The notes under the pieces were generated by a model. It was not told the origin of the DNA, made no database searches, and saw only the letters and a program-made list of their open reading frames with translations. This document shows positions 18,986-27,894 of a stretch of DNA of 41,905 bases, piece after piece. Origin of the DNA: Candidatus Woesearchaeota archaeon (GTDB lineage Archaea > Nanobdellota > Nanobdellia > Woesearchaeales > BM511); contig JAHFPP010000004.1 in the NCBI GenBank assembly GCA_023266675.1, forward strand, positions 1 to 41,905, written 5' to 3'. Numbering within the stretch: position 1 is the first letter of the stretch; every line of letters starts with the position of its first letter. Position numbers and translations under genes: made by a program.

Positions 18986-20260
18986 TCAAGGTTCAAACGC
19001 TTTTAATTTCTTGAAGTTTAGCGTTGCGAAGTAATCATCTTTTGTTTCTGCGCGGCGTATTTCAACTATGCTTCCATCTTCTCGTATGAGCAGTTCTGCT
19101 GACCTTAATTTTCCGTTGTAGTTGAACCCCATTGCGTGACCATGAGCGCCTGTGTCATGTATGACTATTATGTCTCCTCGCTCAATTTCAGGAAGCATTC
19201 TGTCAATTGCAAACTTGTCATTGTTTTCGCACAGGCTTCCTGTGACATCATATTTATGTGTTGGATTTGCTTTTTCCTTGCCGACAACTGTTATATGGTG
19301 GTATGAACCGTAAAGCGCTGGTCGCATCAAGTTTGCCATGCACGCGTCAATCCCTACGTAATCCTTGTAGATATGCTTTAAGTGTCTAACTTTTGAAACA
19401 AGGTAGCCGTATGGTCCTGTGATGAACCTTCCGCATTCCATAACTATTTTTAATTCCTTGATTCCGTTTTTAATTATGATATTCTGATATTCTTCCTTGA
19501 TTCCTTTTGAGATTACATCAAGATCAATTGGTGACTGGTCAGGTTTGTATGGTATTCCAATTCCGCCGCCAAGATTGATGAATTCAATTTGTATTCCAAG
19601 TTTTTCTTTTATCTCAACAACAAGTTCAAAAAGCATCTTAGCTGTTTCAACAAAGTATTCTTCCTTAAGCTCATTTGACGCAACCATTGTGTGAAGGCCA
19701 AACCTTTTTACGCCAGATTCTTTTAGCATCCTGTATCCTTCAAAAAGCTGTGATTTTGTAAAGCCGTATTTTGCTTCTTTTGGGTCGCCAATTATTGCGT
19801 TGCCTACTCTTGCAGGGCCTGGGTTGTATCTAAAGCATATTAATTCAGGAAGTCCTGCTGTCTTCTCTAAAAAAGGGATGTGGTTTATGTCGTCAAGATT
19901 TATTACAGCGCCTAGTTCCTTTGCCTTTTCAAACTCCTCAATTGGTGTGTCGTTTGATGTGAACATTATTTCTTCACCTGTTATGTCGACCTCTTCAGCA
20001 AGAAGCAGTTCTGGTAGTGAGCTGCAGTCTGCACCCATGCCTTCGTCTTTTAGAATTTTCATGATGAACGGGTTTGGAAGCGCTTTTACGGCAAAATAAT
20101 TCTTAAATCCTGGCATCCATGCAAAAGCCCTGTACATCTTTCGCGCATTGGCCCTGATTGCTTTTTCATCATAAACGTAAAATGTTGAAGGATACTTTTT
20201 AATGAGTTCCTGTATCTGTTTCTTTGTTAATGGAATCTTTTTCTCAATTTTCTCAGCCAT
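18986..20260 (-). CDS. lysA: Diaminopimelate decarboxylase
   Basis: 424 aa; FYVYDEKAIRANARKMYRAF, NYFAVKALPNP, GGGIGIPY, HDTGAHGHAMGFNYNG. Confidence 0.93.
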   Translation of the reverse strand: MAEKIEKKIPLTKKQIQELIKKYPSTFYVYDEKAIRANARKMYRAFAWMPGFKNYFAVKALPNPFIMKILKDEGMGADCSSLPELLLAEEVDITGEEIMFTSNDTPIEEFEKAKELGAVINLDDINHIPFLEKTAGLPELICFRYNPGPARVGNAIIGDPKEAKYGFTKSQLFEGYRMLKESGVKRFGLHTMVASNELKEEYFVETAKMLFELVVEIKEKLGIQIEFINLGGGIGIPYKPDQSPIDLDVISKGIKEEYQNIIIKNGIKELKIVMECGRFITGPYGYLVSKVRHLKHIYKDYVGIDACMANLMRPALYGSYHHITVVGKEKANPTHKYDVTGSLCENNDKFAIDRMLPEIERGDIIVIHDTGAHGHAMGFNYNGKLRSAELLIREDGSIVEIRRAETKDDYFATLNFKKLKAFEP

Positions 20261-20364
20261 TTTAATCCTCCTATACTAATATAATATTAGCTCTCAATTC
20301 GTCTTTATTGATTGTAATAAACATTTTTTAAGGTCAATTTAAGTATCCTTTGTTTAAACATTGG

Positions 20365-21453
20365 TTATTTTAGGTATCCTTTTGCTTTTAAAAGCTCGGC
20401 GTTTAGTATTCCGCCGCCAGCAGCCCCTCTTATTGTGTTGTGTGAAAGCCCGACAAATCTGATGTCAAAGACGTTGCATACCCGAAGGCGCCCAACACTC
20501 ACTGCCATTCCTTTGTGTAAATCCCTGTCTTTTCTTGGTTGCGGCCTGTTCTCTTCTTCCATGTAGACAATTGGGTTAGTTGGCGCAAACGGGAGATTTA
20601 GCTCCTGCGGAACTGATTTGAAGTTTTTCCATATTTTCTTAATCTCATCAATGCTTGGTTTTTTGCTTCCAAATTCAAGGCTTACGCATGCTGTGTGCCC
20701 ATCAATCACCGGCACCCTGTTGCAGTGAGCTGATATTTTAATTGACGTGTCTGAGACTATTTTATCACCGATTATTTTTCCAAAAATCTTTTGAGGCTCA
20801 TTCTCAGTCTTTTCTTCCTCTCCTTTGATTAATGGAACAACGTTATCAATGATGTCAAGTGATGCGACGCCTGGATACCCTGCGCCTGACACTGCCTGCA
20901 TTGTTGTTATGAATATTCTTTTTATTTCGTATCCTGCATTTATCAATGAATATACAGGCGTGAGGTAGCTTTGTATTGAGCAGTTTGGTTTAACTACAAC
21001 AAATCCTTTTTTCCATCCGTGCCTTTTCTGCTGCGATTTTATTATCTCAATATGATTGTGGTTTATTTCAGGTATTATCATTGGCACATCATACGTTCCC
21101 CTGTGGGCTGACGCGTTTGATATTACTGGAATATCATTTTTTGCGTACTCATCTTCAAGCGCTCGTGTGAGTTCCTTGTCTATTTCAAGCGCTGAAAAGA
21201 CAAAATCAACTTTTCCTTTTGCGTCATTTACTTTATTTGCGTCTTTTACAATTAAGTCTTTTACGTTTGATGGAATGCTTTTTGACATCTGCCATTTTCC
21301 TTGTACTGCGTCAGAGTATTTCTTTCCTGCGCTTGATGGCGACGCTGCTACGTACACGACTTCAAACCATGGATGATTATCTAAAAGCTGAATGTAATTT
21401 TGCCCGACCATTCCTGTTGCTCCAAGAATGCCGACTCTAAGTTTTTTTACCAT
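20365..21453 (-). CDS. asd: Aspartate-semialdehyde dehydrogenase
   Basis: 362 aa; GILGATGMVGQNYIQLL, VVKPNCSIQSYLTP (active Cys), RVPVIDGHTACVS. Confidence 0.94.
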   Translation of the reverse strand: MVKKLRVGILGATGMVGQNYIQLLDNHPWFEVVYVAASPSSAGKKYSDAVQGKWQMSKSIPSNVKDLIVKDANKVNDAKGKVDFVFSALEIDKELTRALEDEYAKNDIPVISNASAHRGTYDVPMIIPEINHNHIEIIKSQQKRHGWKKGFVVVKPNCSIQSYLTPVYSLINAGYEIKRIFITTMQAVSGAGYPGVASLDIIDNVVPLIKGEEEKTENEPQKIFGKIIGDKIVSDTSIKISAHCNRVPVIDGHTACVSLEFGSKKPSIDEIKKIWKNFKSVPQELNLPFAPTNPIVYMEEENRPQPRKDRDLHKGMAVSVGRLRVCNVFDIRFVGLSHNTIRGAAGGGILNAELLKAKGYLK

Positions 21454-21490
21454 TATTTTTTCACCTTAATTTATTTTAATGTTTTAAGTT

Positions 21491-21679
21491 TTATTTTCTA
21501 CTTATTGAAAACGGAATGTCTCCACATGCCCAGTTTGTTTTTGGAACGTCCCGAATTATTATCTGAACGTTCTCTTTTTTTACGCCAACTTTTTCAAACG
21601 CTTTTGCGATTCCTATGAAAAGTTTTTCTTTTGTTTTCTCGTCTCGTCCTTCTAACCAATCAATTTGTACAAATGGCAT
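21491..21679 (-). CDS. 4-oxalocrotonate tautomerase family protein
   Basis: 62 aa starting MPFVQIDWLEGRDEKTKEKL (catalytic Pro after Met), then VQIIIRDVPKTNWACGD. Confidence 0.88.
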   Translation of the reverse strand: MPFVQIDWLEGRDEKTKEKLFIGIAKAFEKVGVKKENVQIIIRDVPKTNWACGDIPFSISRK

Positions 21680-21767
21680 AATTTCACCTCATTATTTTTT
21701 GTGGGTTTCAACCCGCCTTGTTTTGGTCAAGCTTTTCTTAAAATGTTGTGGCATTTAGTTCACATCC

Positions 21768-22670
21768 TTAAATCAATTTTAATTCTTTCATTGCTTTTTT
21801 TAGTTCGTCTCTGTTTTTAGAGCTCATTTCGCAAAGCGGCAGCCTGTATACTTCTTCGATTTTTCCCTGCATTGAAAGCGCTGCTTTTATTGGAATCGGA
21901 TTTGTCTCTATGAATTCGGCTTTAAAGAATGGCTGGAGTTTTTTATCTAATTCTTCTGCTTTCTTGAAATCTTTTTTTAGCGCATAGTCAACCATTGTTG
22001 AAACTTCTTTTGGTATTATGTTTGCAGCAACGCTGATTAAGCCGTCGCCTCCCATTTTTACTAATTCAAGCGTTATGCCATCATCGCCTGAGAAGACAAA
22101 AAAGTCTTCTGGTGTCTGCTTTATTACATCCTTTATCTGGTTTAAGTCTCCTGATGCTTCTTTGACGCCAACAAGGTTTCTGCAGTCTTTGATTAGGCGA
22201 AGAAGTGTTGGTGTTTCAACATTTACGCCAGTCCTTCCTTTTATATTGTAAAGTATTACAGGGATTTTTACTGAACTGCATATTGCCTTAAAATGCCTGT
22301 AAAGCCCTTCCTGAGTTGGCTTGTTGTAGTAAGGATTTACTGAGAGTATCATATCTGCGCCAAGCGCTTCTGCTTCTTTTGACAAATCAATTGCCTCTCT
22401 TGTAGAGTTTGAGCCTGCGCCTGCTATTACAATTACTCTTTTGTTTACAGCTTTTACTGTTTCTTCAATTACTTTTTTATGCTCTTCATCAGACAGTGTT
22501 GGACTCTCGCCTGTTGTTCCGCACGGAACGATGCCTCTAACTCCATTTTTTATCTGAAATTCTATGAGTTCCCTTAATCTTGTGTAGTCGACGCTTTCAT
22601 CTTTTTTGAAAGGAGTGACTATTGCTGTATGGACTCCTTGAATATTTTTTAGCTTTAAAGATGCTGCCAT
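21768..22670 (-). CDS. dapA: 4-hydroxy-tetrahydrodipicolinate synthase
   Basis: 300 aa; TAIVTPFKKDESVDY, VPCGTTGESPTLSDEEH, VNPYYNKPTQEGLYRHF, ILYNIKGRTG. Confidence 0.96.
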   Translation of the reverse strand: MAASLKLKNIQGVHTAIVTPFKKDESVDYTRLRELIEFQIKNGVRGIVPCGTTGESPTLSDEEHKKVIEETVKAVNKRVIVIAGAGSNSTREAIDLSKEAEALGADMILSVNPYYNKPTQEGLYRHFKAICSSVKIPVILYNIKGRTGVNVETPTLLRLIKDCRNLVGVKEASGDLNQIKDVIKQTPEDFFVFSGDDGITLELVKMGGDGLISVAANIIPKEVSTMVDYALKKDFKKAEELDKKLQPFFKAEFIETNPIPIKAALSMQGKIEEVYRLPLCEMSSKNRDELKKAMKELKLI

Positions 22671-22671
22671 T

Positions 22672-23430
22672 TTATCCCCCTATTATTTTGTCCATTAAAT
22701 CGTTGATTGTATAAAATCCTTTTTTTCCGTTTAAAAACTCTGCTGCCATCACTGCGCCTTTTGCAAATCCTTTTCGTGTTCTTGCAGTGTGAGTGAGTGT
22801 TATCGAGTCTGCATCTGAATCAAAGGTAATCTCATGAATACCAGGTATCTTTCCGCCTCTAACGCTTGATAGCTGTATTTCGTCAGGTTTAATCTGGCGC
22901 TCAAGCATTGTGTAGACTGCTGTTTTTTTGCGTTCAATGTTGTTTAGGAGTATATCGCCTATCATTTTCATTGTTCCTGAAGGTGAGTCTGCTTTTTTGT
23001 TGTGGTGGTATTCAACGCCCATTATATCATAGTCATCAAGATTATTTGCTACTTTTGCTGCCTCTTCAATTATCTTAAAGAACATGTTAACGCCTATTGA
23101 GAAGTTTCCTGACCAGATACACCCTATGCCTGCATTTTTGACCATGGATTTTACGTCACTCATGTGCTCGTACCATCCTGTCGTGCCTATCACAACGTTC
23201 TTTTTTAGTTCGCAGTATTTTTTTATGTTGCCCATAATAACTGATGGATGAGTGAAATCTATGCAGACGTCTACATCATGTAATGATTCTTTAGTTATCT
23301 CCTTGAATTTTGCGTCCTTTGTGTTTGGGTCGATTGTTGAGACAACTGTCACTCCTCTCTCTTTTGCAGCTTCCTCAATCATCTTTCCCATCTGTCCATA
23401 TCCGACTATTGCTATTTTCATTAGTTCCAC
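22672..23430 (-). CDS. dapB: 4-hydroxy-tetrahydrodipicolinate reductase
   Basis: 252 aa; IAIVGYGQMGKMIEEAA, CIDFTHPSV, GTTGW, EYHHNKKADSPSGTMKMIGD. Confidence 0.95.
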   Translation of the reverse strand: MELMKIAIVGYGQMGKMIEEAAKERGVTVVSTIDPNTKDAKFKEITKESLHDVDVCIDFTHPSVIMGNIKKYCELKKNVVIGTTGWYEHMSDVKSMVKNAGIGCIWSGNFSIGVNMFFKIIEEAAKVANNLDDYDIMGVEYHHNKKADSPSGTMKMIGDILLNNIERKKTAVYTMLERQIKPDEIQLSSVRGGKIPGIHEITFDSDADSITLTHTARTRKGFAKGAVMAAEFLNGKKGFYTINDLMDKIIGG

Positions 23431-23494
23431 TCCCTTAAATTTATTTTTTCTTGAACAATCCGAATTTTTTATTTGAATATATCCTGTTTTGATT

Positions 23495-23583
23495 AACCTT
23501 TTAGGTTTTCTGAGGGTTTACCCGAAGGTATCGCTTCAGCGAAAAACCGGTTAAAACGCTTGAAAAGCTTTGCTTTTCTGCGT
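23495..23583 (-). promoter_or_regulatory. Hairpin-rich spacer between lysC and dapB
   Basis: AACCT-TTT-AGGTT (23495-23507), TCGC-TTCA-GCGA (23531-23542), ACGC-TT-GAAAAGC-TTT-GCTTTTC-T-GCGT (23556-23583). Confidence 0.4.
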
Positions 23584-23616
23584 CCTAAAAAACAAAAACG
23601 TTTTTTATGAGGTTAT

Positions 23617-24957
23617 TTAAAAAAATTCTTTGTATATTATATTTACAGCTTTTGCAGAGTCTTTCTGGTCAATGCCAACAATTGTGCTTATCTCTGACGC
23701 ACCCTGGTTTATTATTTCTATATTTATTTTTGCCTTTGCAAGCGCTCCTGTTACCCTCGCTGAGATTCCTGGCGTTCGTTTAAGCCCTATTCCAACTACT
23801 GATATTAAACATTTGTGCTGCTCAACTGAAACAAGGTCAGGGTTCAGGTTTGATTTTATCTTTGAGATTATCTCTTTTGTGAGTTCTGGCGTTAGCTGCG
23901 TCTCGTCAAGTATCACTGAAATGCTGTCAATTCCTGAAGGTGAGTGCTCATATGAGAGTCCGCTTTCCTCAAATATTTCAAGTAGGCGCCGTCCAAACCC
24001 GACTTCCTGGTCAAGCAGTATCTTTTCAACGTTAAACACGCAAAAATGGTTTCGTGATGCAACTCCAATTATCGGCTCTGATGTTTTTACCTGCCTTGAG
24101 TTTACTATGAAAGTTCCTTTTTCACTTGGATTGTTTGTGTTCTTGATGTTTATTGGAATTTGCTTGTGCATTGCAGGTATCATTGCTTCTGCATGAAACA
24201 CCTTGAATCCCATATATGCTAGTTCCCGTATCTCTTTATAGGTTATCTCCTCTATCTTCTCAGGGTTTTTTACGATTCTTGGGTCTGCTTTTCTTATTCC
24301 GTCCTGGTCAGTCCAGTTCTCATACACCTTTGCGTGTATTGCTGACGCAAGTATTGAGCCTGTAAGGTCTGAGCCTCCGCGTGAAAACGTTGCTGTCTTG
24401 TTGTTTTTTGTTTTCCCGTAAAACCCCGGGAACAAAACAACTTTTTTTAATTTTGACAATGAATCTGATATGTTTTGGTATGATTCCTTTAGGACTTTTG
24501 CGTTTCCAAAATCTTCGGTTACATAAAGCCCGACGTCGTCTGGCGTCATGAAAACTGAGGGTATTTTTGCTTTGTTGAAATATTCGGATATAACTTTTGC
24601 GTTTGAGTATTCCCCCCATGACTTGACAAGGTCTTCGTACTGTTTTTTCTGGCTGACGCCAGACGTTATCCTTGATTTTAGCTCATTAAGCGCTTCGTCG
24701 GTTGTCTTTTTTATTGAAAGGTTTGCTCCTATCTCGTCATATATCTCCTTTATTTTCTGAAACTCTTTTGATGGGAAAATTTTTGTTTCAAAATATTTCT
24801 TTGCAGCATTGATTAATTCGTCTGTAACTCCTTTTGGAGCAGAGACTACAACAACTTTTCTTGACTTGTCTGCACGAATTATCTCGGCTATTTTTTTTAT
24901 TTGTGAAGAGTTTGCAACTGATGAGCCGCCAAACTTGCACACTATAACATCATTCAT
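23617..24957 (-). CDS. lysC: Aspartate kinase
   Basis: 446 aa; VCKFGGSSVANSSQI, FSRGGSDLTGSILA, C-terminal ACT domains. Confidence 0.95.
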   Translation of the reverse strand: MNDVIVCKFGGSSVANSSQIKKIAEIIRADKSRKVVVVSAPKGVTDELINAAKKYFETKIFPSKEFQKIKEIYDEIGANLSIKKTTDEALNELKSRITSGVSQKKQYEDLVKSWGEYSNAKVISEYFNKAKIPSVFMTPDDVGLYVTEDFGNAKVLKESYQNISDSLSKLKKVVLFPGFYGKTKNNKTATFSRGGSDLTGSILASAIHAKVYENWTDQDGIRKADPRIVKNPEKIEEITYKEIRELAYMGFKVFHAEAMIPAMHKQIPINIKNTNNPSEKGTFIVNSRQVKTSEPIIGVASRNHFCVFNVEKILLDQEVGFGRRLLEIFEESGLSYEHSPSGIDSISVILDETQLTPELTKEIISKIKSNLNPDLVSVEQHKCLISVVGIGLKRTPGISARVTGALAKAKINIEIINQGASEISTIVGIDQKDSAKAVNIIYKEFF

Positions 24958-25027
24958 GAATACCCCTCTATCTCTTTGATATTGTTAAGATAAATTTCAG
25001 ATTCTTTAATAACTTTATGTTATTAAT

Positions 25028-25053
25028 ATAACAAATTACTCATAATTTGTTAT
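25028..25053. repeat. Perfect 11-bp inverted repeat
   Basis: ATAACAAATTA-CTCA-TAATTTGTTAT. Confidence 0.8.
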
Positions 25054-25173
25054 TAATCCAATTATTAAGAATTTCAAATTAGTAATAATTTTATCAAAAG
25101 CCACACGACTTAATTTTAAAGACAAGAATATTGCTGTTACAATGATTAAATCTCTTGTTGAATCGTCAGTCAT
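25036..25173 (-). pseudogene. Truncated paralogue of the N-terminus of the 315-aa TM/nuclease-like gene
   Basis: Translates to MTDDSTRDLIIVTAIFLSLKLSRVAFDKIITNLKFLIIGLITNYE*, matching MVDNSTRDLIIVITIALSLSINKAVFDEIREVLKFLVIGLIILG in the 30365-31312 protein. Confidence 0.8.
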
Positions 25174-25437
25174 TACTCATGCACCTTTAAATCCATAACA
25201 ATTACGAGCCTCACAAACAATAAAAGCCGAACTCGGAGATTGTATAGCAAATCGTAAACATAACTATCCTAAACGATTATGAAAACAATATAGAACTGAG
25301 CCTACAAAATTGCATAAATTTACACAAAAGTGTCAAAATTAGTGCAAAAATGTAACCCACAGAACAAAAAGTGTACCGAAGGTAAGGAATAGCAATGTTT
25401 TTTATCCTTTAACTTCCCTTTTGCCCAGATTCATTAT

Positions 25438-25734
25438 CTAAAAGAATAGGTGATACCTATAAATTAAAAATAAAGGGATATATATTATTACCAAACCAAT
25501 TCCAATTAGTTCCAATAATCTTTGTTTTGCATATTTTGGTCTTAATTCATTAGGAATTTCTGGAAGATTTGGATTAAAGTAATATCTAAACCAGAATGTG
25601 AATTTTCTTTTTCTGCCAAATTCAGGGCATACTTTTAAAGTATAATTAAATAAATGCAAACTTGAAAAACGAACATAAAAAACATACAACCCTAAACAGA
25701 TTTCATATATCATTAATAATTTATTCATATCCAT
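25438..25734 (-). CDS. Small two-TM protein (candidate immunity protein of orphan RHS tip)
   Basis: 98 aa, two hydrophobic segments, directly downstream of the orphan RHS tip. Confidence 0.5.
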   Translation of the reverse strand: MDMNKLLMIYEICLGLYVFYVRFSSLHLFNYTLKVCPEFGRKRKFTFWFRYYFNPNLPEIPNELRPKYAKQRLLELIGIGLVIIYIPLFLIYRYHLFF

Positions 25735-25774
25735 TTTAGTCTTAATACCTTTTCTATTTAAATATTTTTTTAAT

Positions 25775-26446
25775 CTAGCAAAAGCGTGCCGAATGAGTAG
25801 AGCAATAATCCTTATAATTTAAGGGAACATTATTCTGGTAATTATTGTTTGTATTCCCGTTTGAATTGCTTTGACCACTAGTACCACTGGTTGAACCTGA
25901 TTTGTCATTATTATTTACTTTAGAACTTTCATCTATTTGACTGATATAATTATGAAATACATTATATGTAAGTTCAGTTAAGATAGTATAAAAAATGGAT
26001 GGGTCAGGACGCATTGATTCAGTTAACAAACTCGTACTCATTGAATCTACTTGGTTAAGACTTTCCGTCCTTTTTGAATCTTTATTTCCAGCAATTGTAT
26101 TGAGAGTTGAAGAAACAGTACTTACCTTACCTAAGTCTTCATCAATTTTAGTATCTTGCGAACTTGTTGTAAAGGTCGAACTTATTAATTTGGTAAGACC
26201 ATAACCTGCTATAACAATACCACCAACTAATATTACTGCACCACCCACAGCAAGTACTGCACTTCCCCCAGCTGCAACCGCAATTCCGTAACCAAGATAA
26301 GCAGCATACCCGCCTTTTGCTAAATCTAACAAACCAAATAATGCACCCTTTAAAGCATGTCCACTCGGGTCAATGTATCTGTATGGATTCGACCTCTCAA
26401 AATTATAACGATTTAACATCTGCGGGTCATACACATTTTGAATCAA
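25775..26446 (-). CDS. Orphan RHS core C-terminus plus variable tip
   Basis: 223 aa; VYDPQMLNRYNFERSNPYRYIDPSGH matches VYNPQDLNRYAFENNNPVKNTDPTGH of the 408-aa RHS core protein, then diverges; hydrophobic segment and Cys-containing tail. Confidence 0.8.
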   Translation of the reverse strand: MIQNVYDPQMLNRYNFERSNPYRYIDPSGHALKGALFGLLDLAKGGYAAYLGYGIAVAAGGSAVLAVGGAVILVGGIVIAGYGLTKLISSTFTTSSQDTKIDEDLGKVSTVSSTLNTIAGNKDSKRTESLNQVDSMSTSLLTESMRPDPSIFYTILTELTYNVFHNYISQIDESSKVNNNDKSGSTSGTSGQSNSNGNTNNNYQNNVPLNYKDYCSTHSARFC

Positions 26447-26667
26447 AGTATCAGGTTGTTACTAATTCTGAATGTGTATGAAGTCCTTTTGTATGATAAG
26501 AACCATTAGGTAACCTATCAATAGGTTAAATTGTGAGTTTTATATTTAAACTCATCTTTTTTAATAAAAAAAGAGCCTACCTCACCCAAAATCGTTAAAG
26601 CTAGTCAGCCATCTTTGGTTTTGAGCTATTACTATATTTTGTCAGGTATGACGACACATATTTAAAT

Positions 26668-26700
26668 GTTACTAATATGTTACTTATATGTTAATATTAT
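26668..26700 (+). promoter_or_regulatory. Three tandem 11-bp repeats upstream of a wHTH gene
   Basis: GTTACTAATAT / GTTACTTATAT / GTTAATATTAT. Confidence 0.6.
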
Positions 26701-26987
26701 TTATATCTAGCCGTTACGCTCAGGTTATTATGGAAAAAAACTTCATAGTTGTTATGAAAAGTAAGATAAATTATGAAATATTGAGACAATTAGACGAAAA
26801 ACCATTAATACCAATTATGTTATCGAAGGCATTAAAAAGACCAAGACCGAGTATAAGCAGAGCATTAAATGAATTGGTAGAACATAATCTTGTCAAGTGT
26901 GAGAATCCTAAAGACAAAAAATTCAGATTTTACAGCATAACTTCTATAGGGAAAGATGTTTTGAAAGAGGCAGGAAAATATAATTAA
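26688..26987 (+). CDS. Winged-helix transcriptional regulator (MarR/ArsR-like)
   Basis: INYEILRQLDEKPLIPIMLSKALKRPRPSISRALNELVEHNLVKCENPKDKKFRFYSITSIGKDVL. The likely start is a later ATG at about 26730. Confidence 0.85.
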   Translation: MLILFISSRYAQVIMEKNFIVVMKSKINYEILRQLDEKPLIPIMLSKALKRPRPSISRALNELVEHNLVKCENPKDKKFRFYSITSIGKDVLKEAGKYN

Positions 26988-27006
26988 GAATTATTTTTTT
27001 AACAAT

Positions 27007-27894
27007 TTAACATTGTAGCATTACTGCATTATCTGTTCTTGAGAATATTCCAGACATCACAAGTGAATTTAATTTTTCATTAAATTTTATGTCAGATATT
27101 TTGTTGAATAAGTTTTCATAAATTTTGTATAAATTATTAATATCTATAGAAACCCTATTTATCTTCATATTATCTGACAAATATAACATACAAGCAATTA
27201 TATCAACATAAGGTTTTAAGTGTCTTATCCCTAATTCATGGATTATATAATCATAGTTATTGCTTAAAACTTTAGATATTGCTTCTTCTACTGCTAAATT
27301 ATGTGCTTTTTTATTTTCTTCTAATAATTTTTTAAATTTGTTGGATGCTTTTAATTCTCCTTTACTATTAAACTCTGCCATATCTGAATCGACAAGCAAT
27401 TGAATATACTTTTCATATTTCTTATCTGATTCTATCATTCTTGTAAGTTTATCTTTTTTTATAACATCGTCATAAACTAATTCATTAAGAAGTACATAAA
27501 ATTTATTTAAAAATGCGGAAGTAGTGTGTATTGATTTTAATATTTGAATCATGATTTTTTTATTCGATATTACCTTGTTAAACAAATTATTTCTTAGTTC
27601 AATAAACTCATCATTAATCGCATTATTAATTTCTTGCAAAGGAAGTTTTAAATCTTCCCCTTCTCTTACATCTGCTCCATATATATTCTCGAAATAGATA
27701 TTTCTTATATATACCTTTTTTGAGTTTTCATCAATAACATTAAAAATTTTGTTGTAATTAAAATAAACTTTGTAGTTATTATTTCCTAACTCTTTTACAT
27801 CACTTACATTTAGACGTACACCATATTTTTTTAAGGTTTGAAAATTAAGTGATTGTTTAAAATTCTCTATCCTGTTATCAATTAATAAGCTCAT
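27007..27894 (-). CDS. Hypothetical protein, partner of the C39-like protein
   Basis: 295 aa; 4-nt overlap with the upstream C39-like gene. Confidence 0.7.
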   Translation of the reverse strand: MSLLIDNRIENFKQSLNFQTLKKYGVRLNVSDVKELGNNNYKVYFNYNKIFNVIDENSKKVYIRNIYFENIYGADVREGEDLKLPLQEINNAINDEFIELRNNLFNKVISNKKIMIQILKSIHTTSAFLNKFYVLLNELVYDDVIKKDKLTRMIESDKKYEKYIQLLVDSDMAEFNSKGELKASNKFKKLLEENKKAHNLAVEEAISKVLSNNYDYIIHELGIRHLKPYVDIIACMLYLSDNMKINRVSIDINNLYKIYENLFNKISDIKFNEKLNSLVMSGIFSRTDNAVMLQC

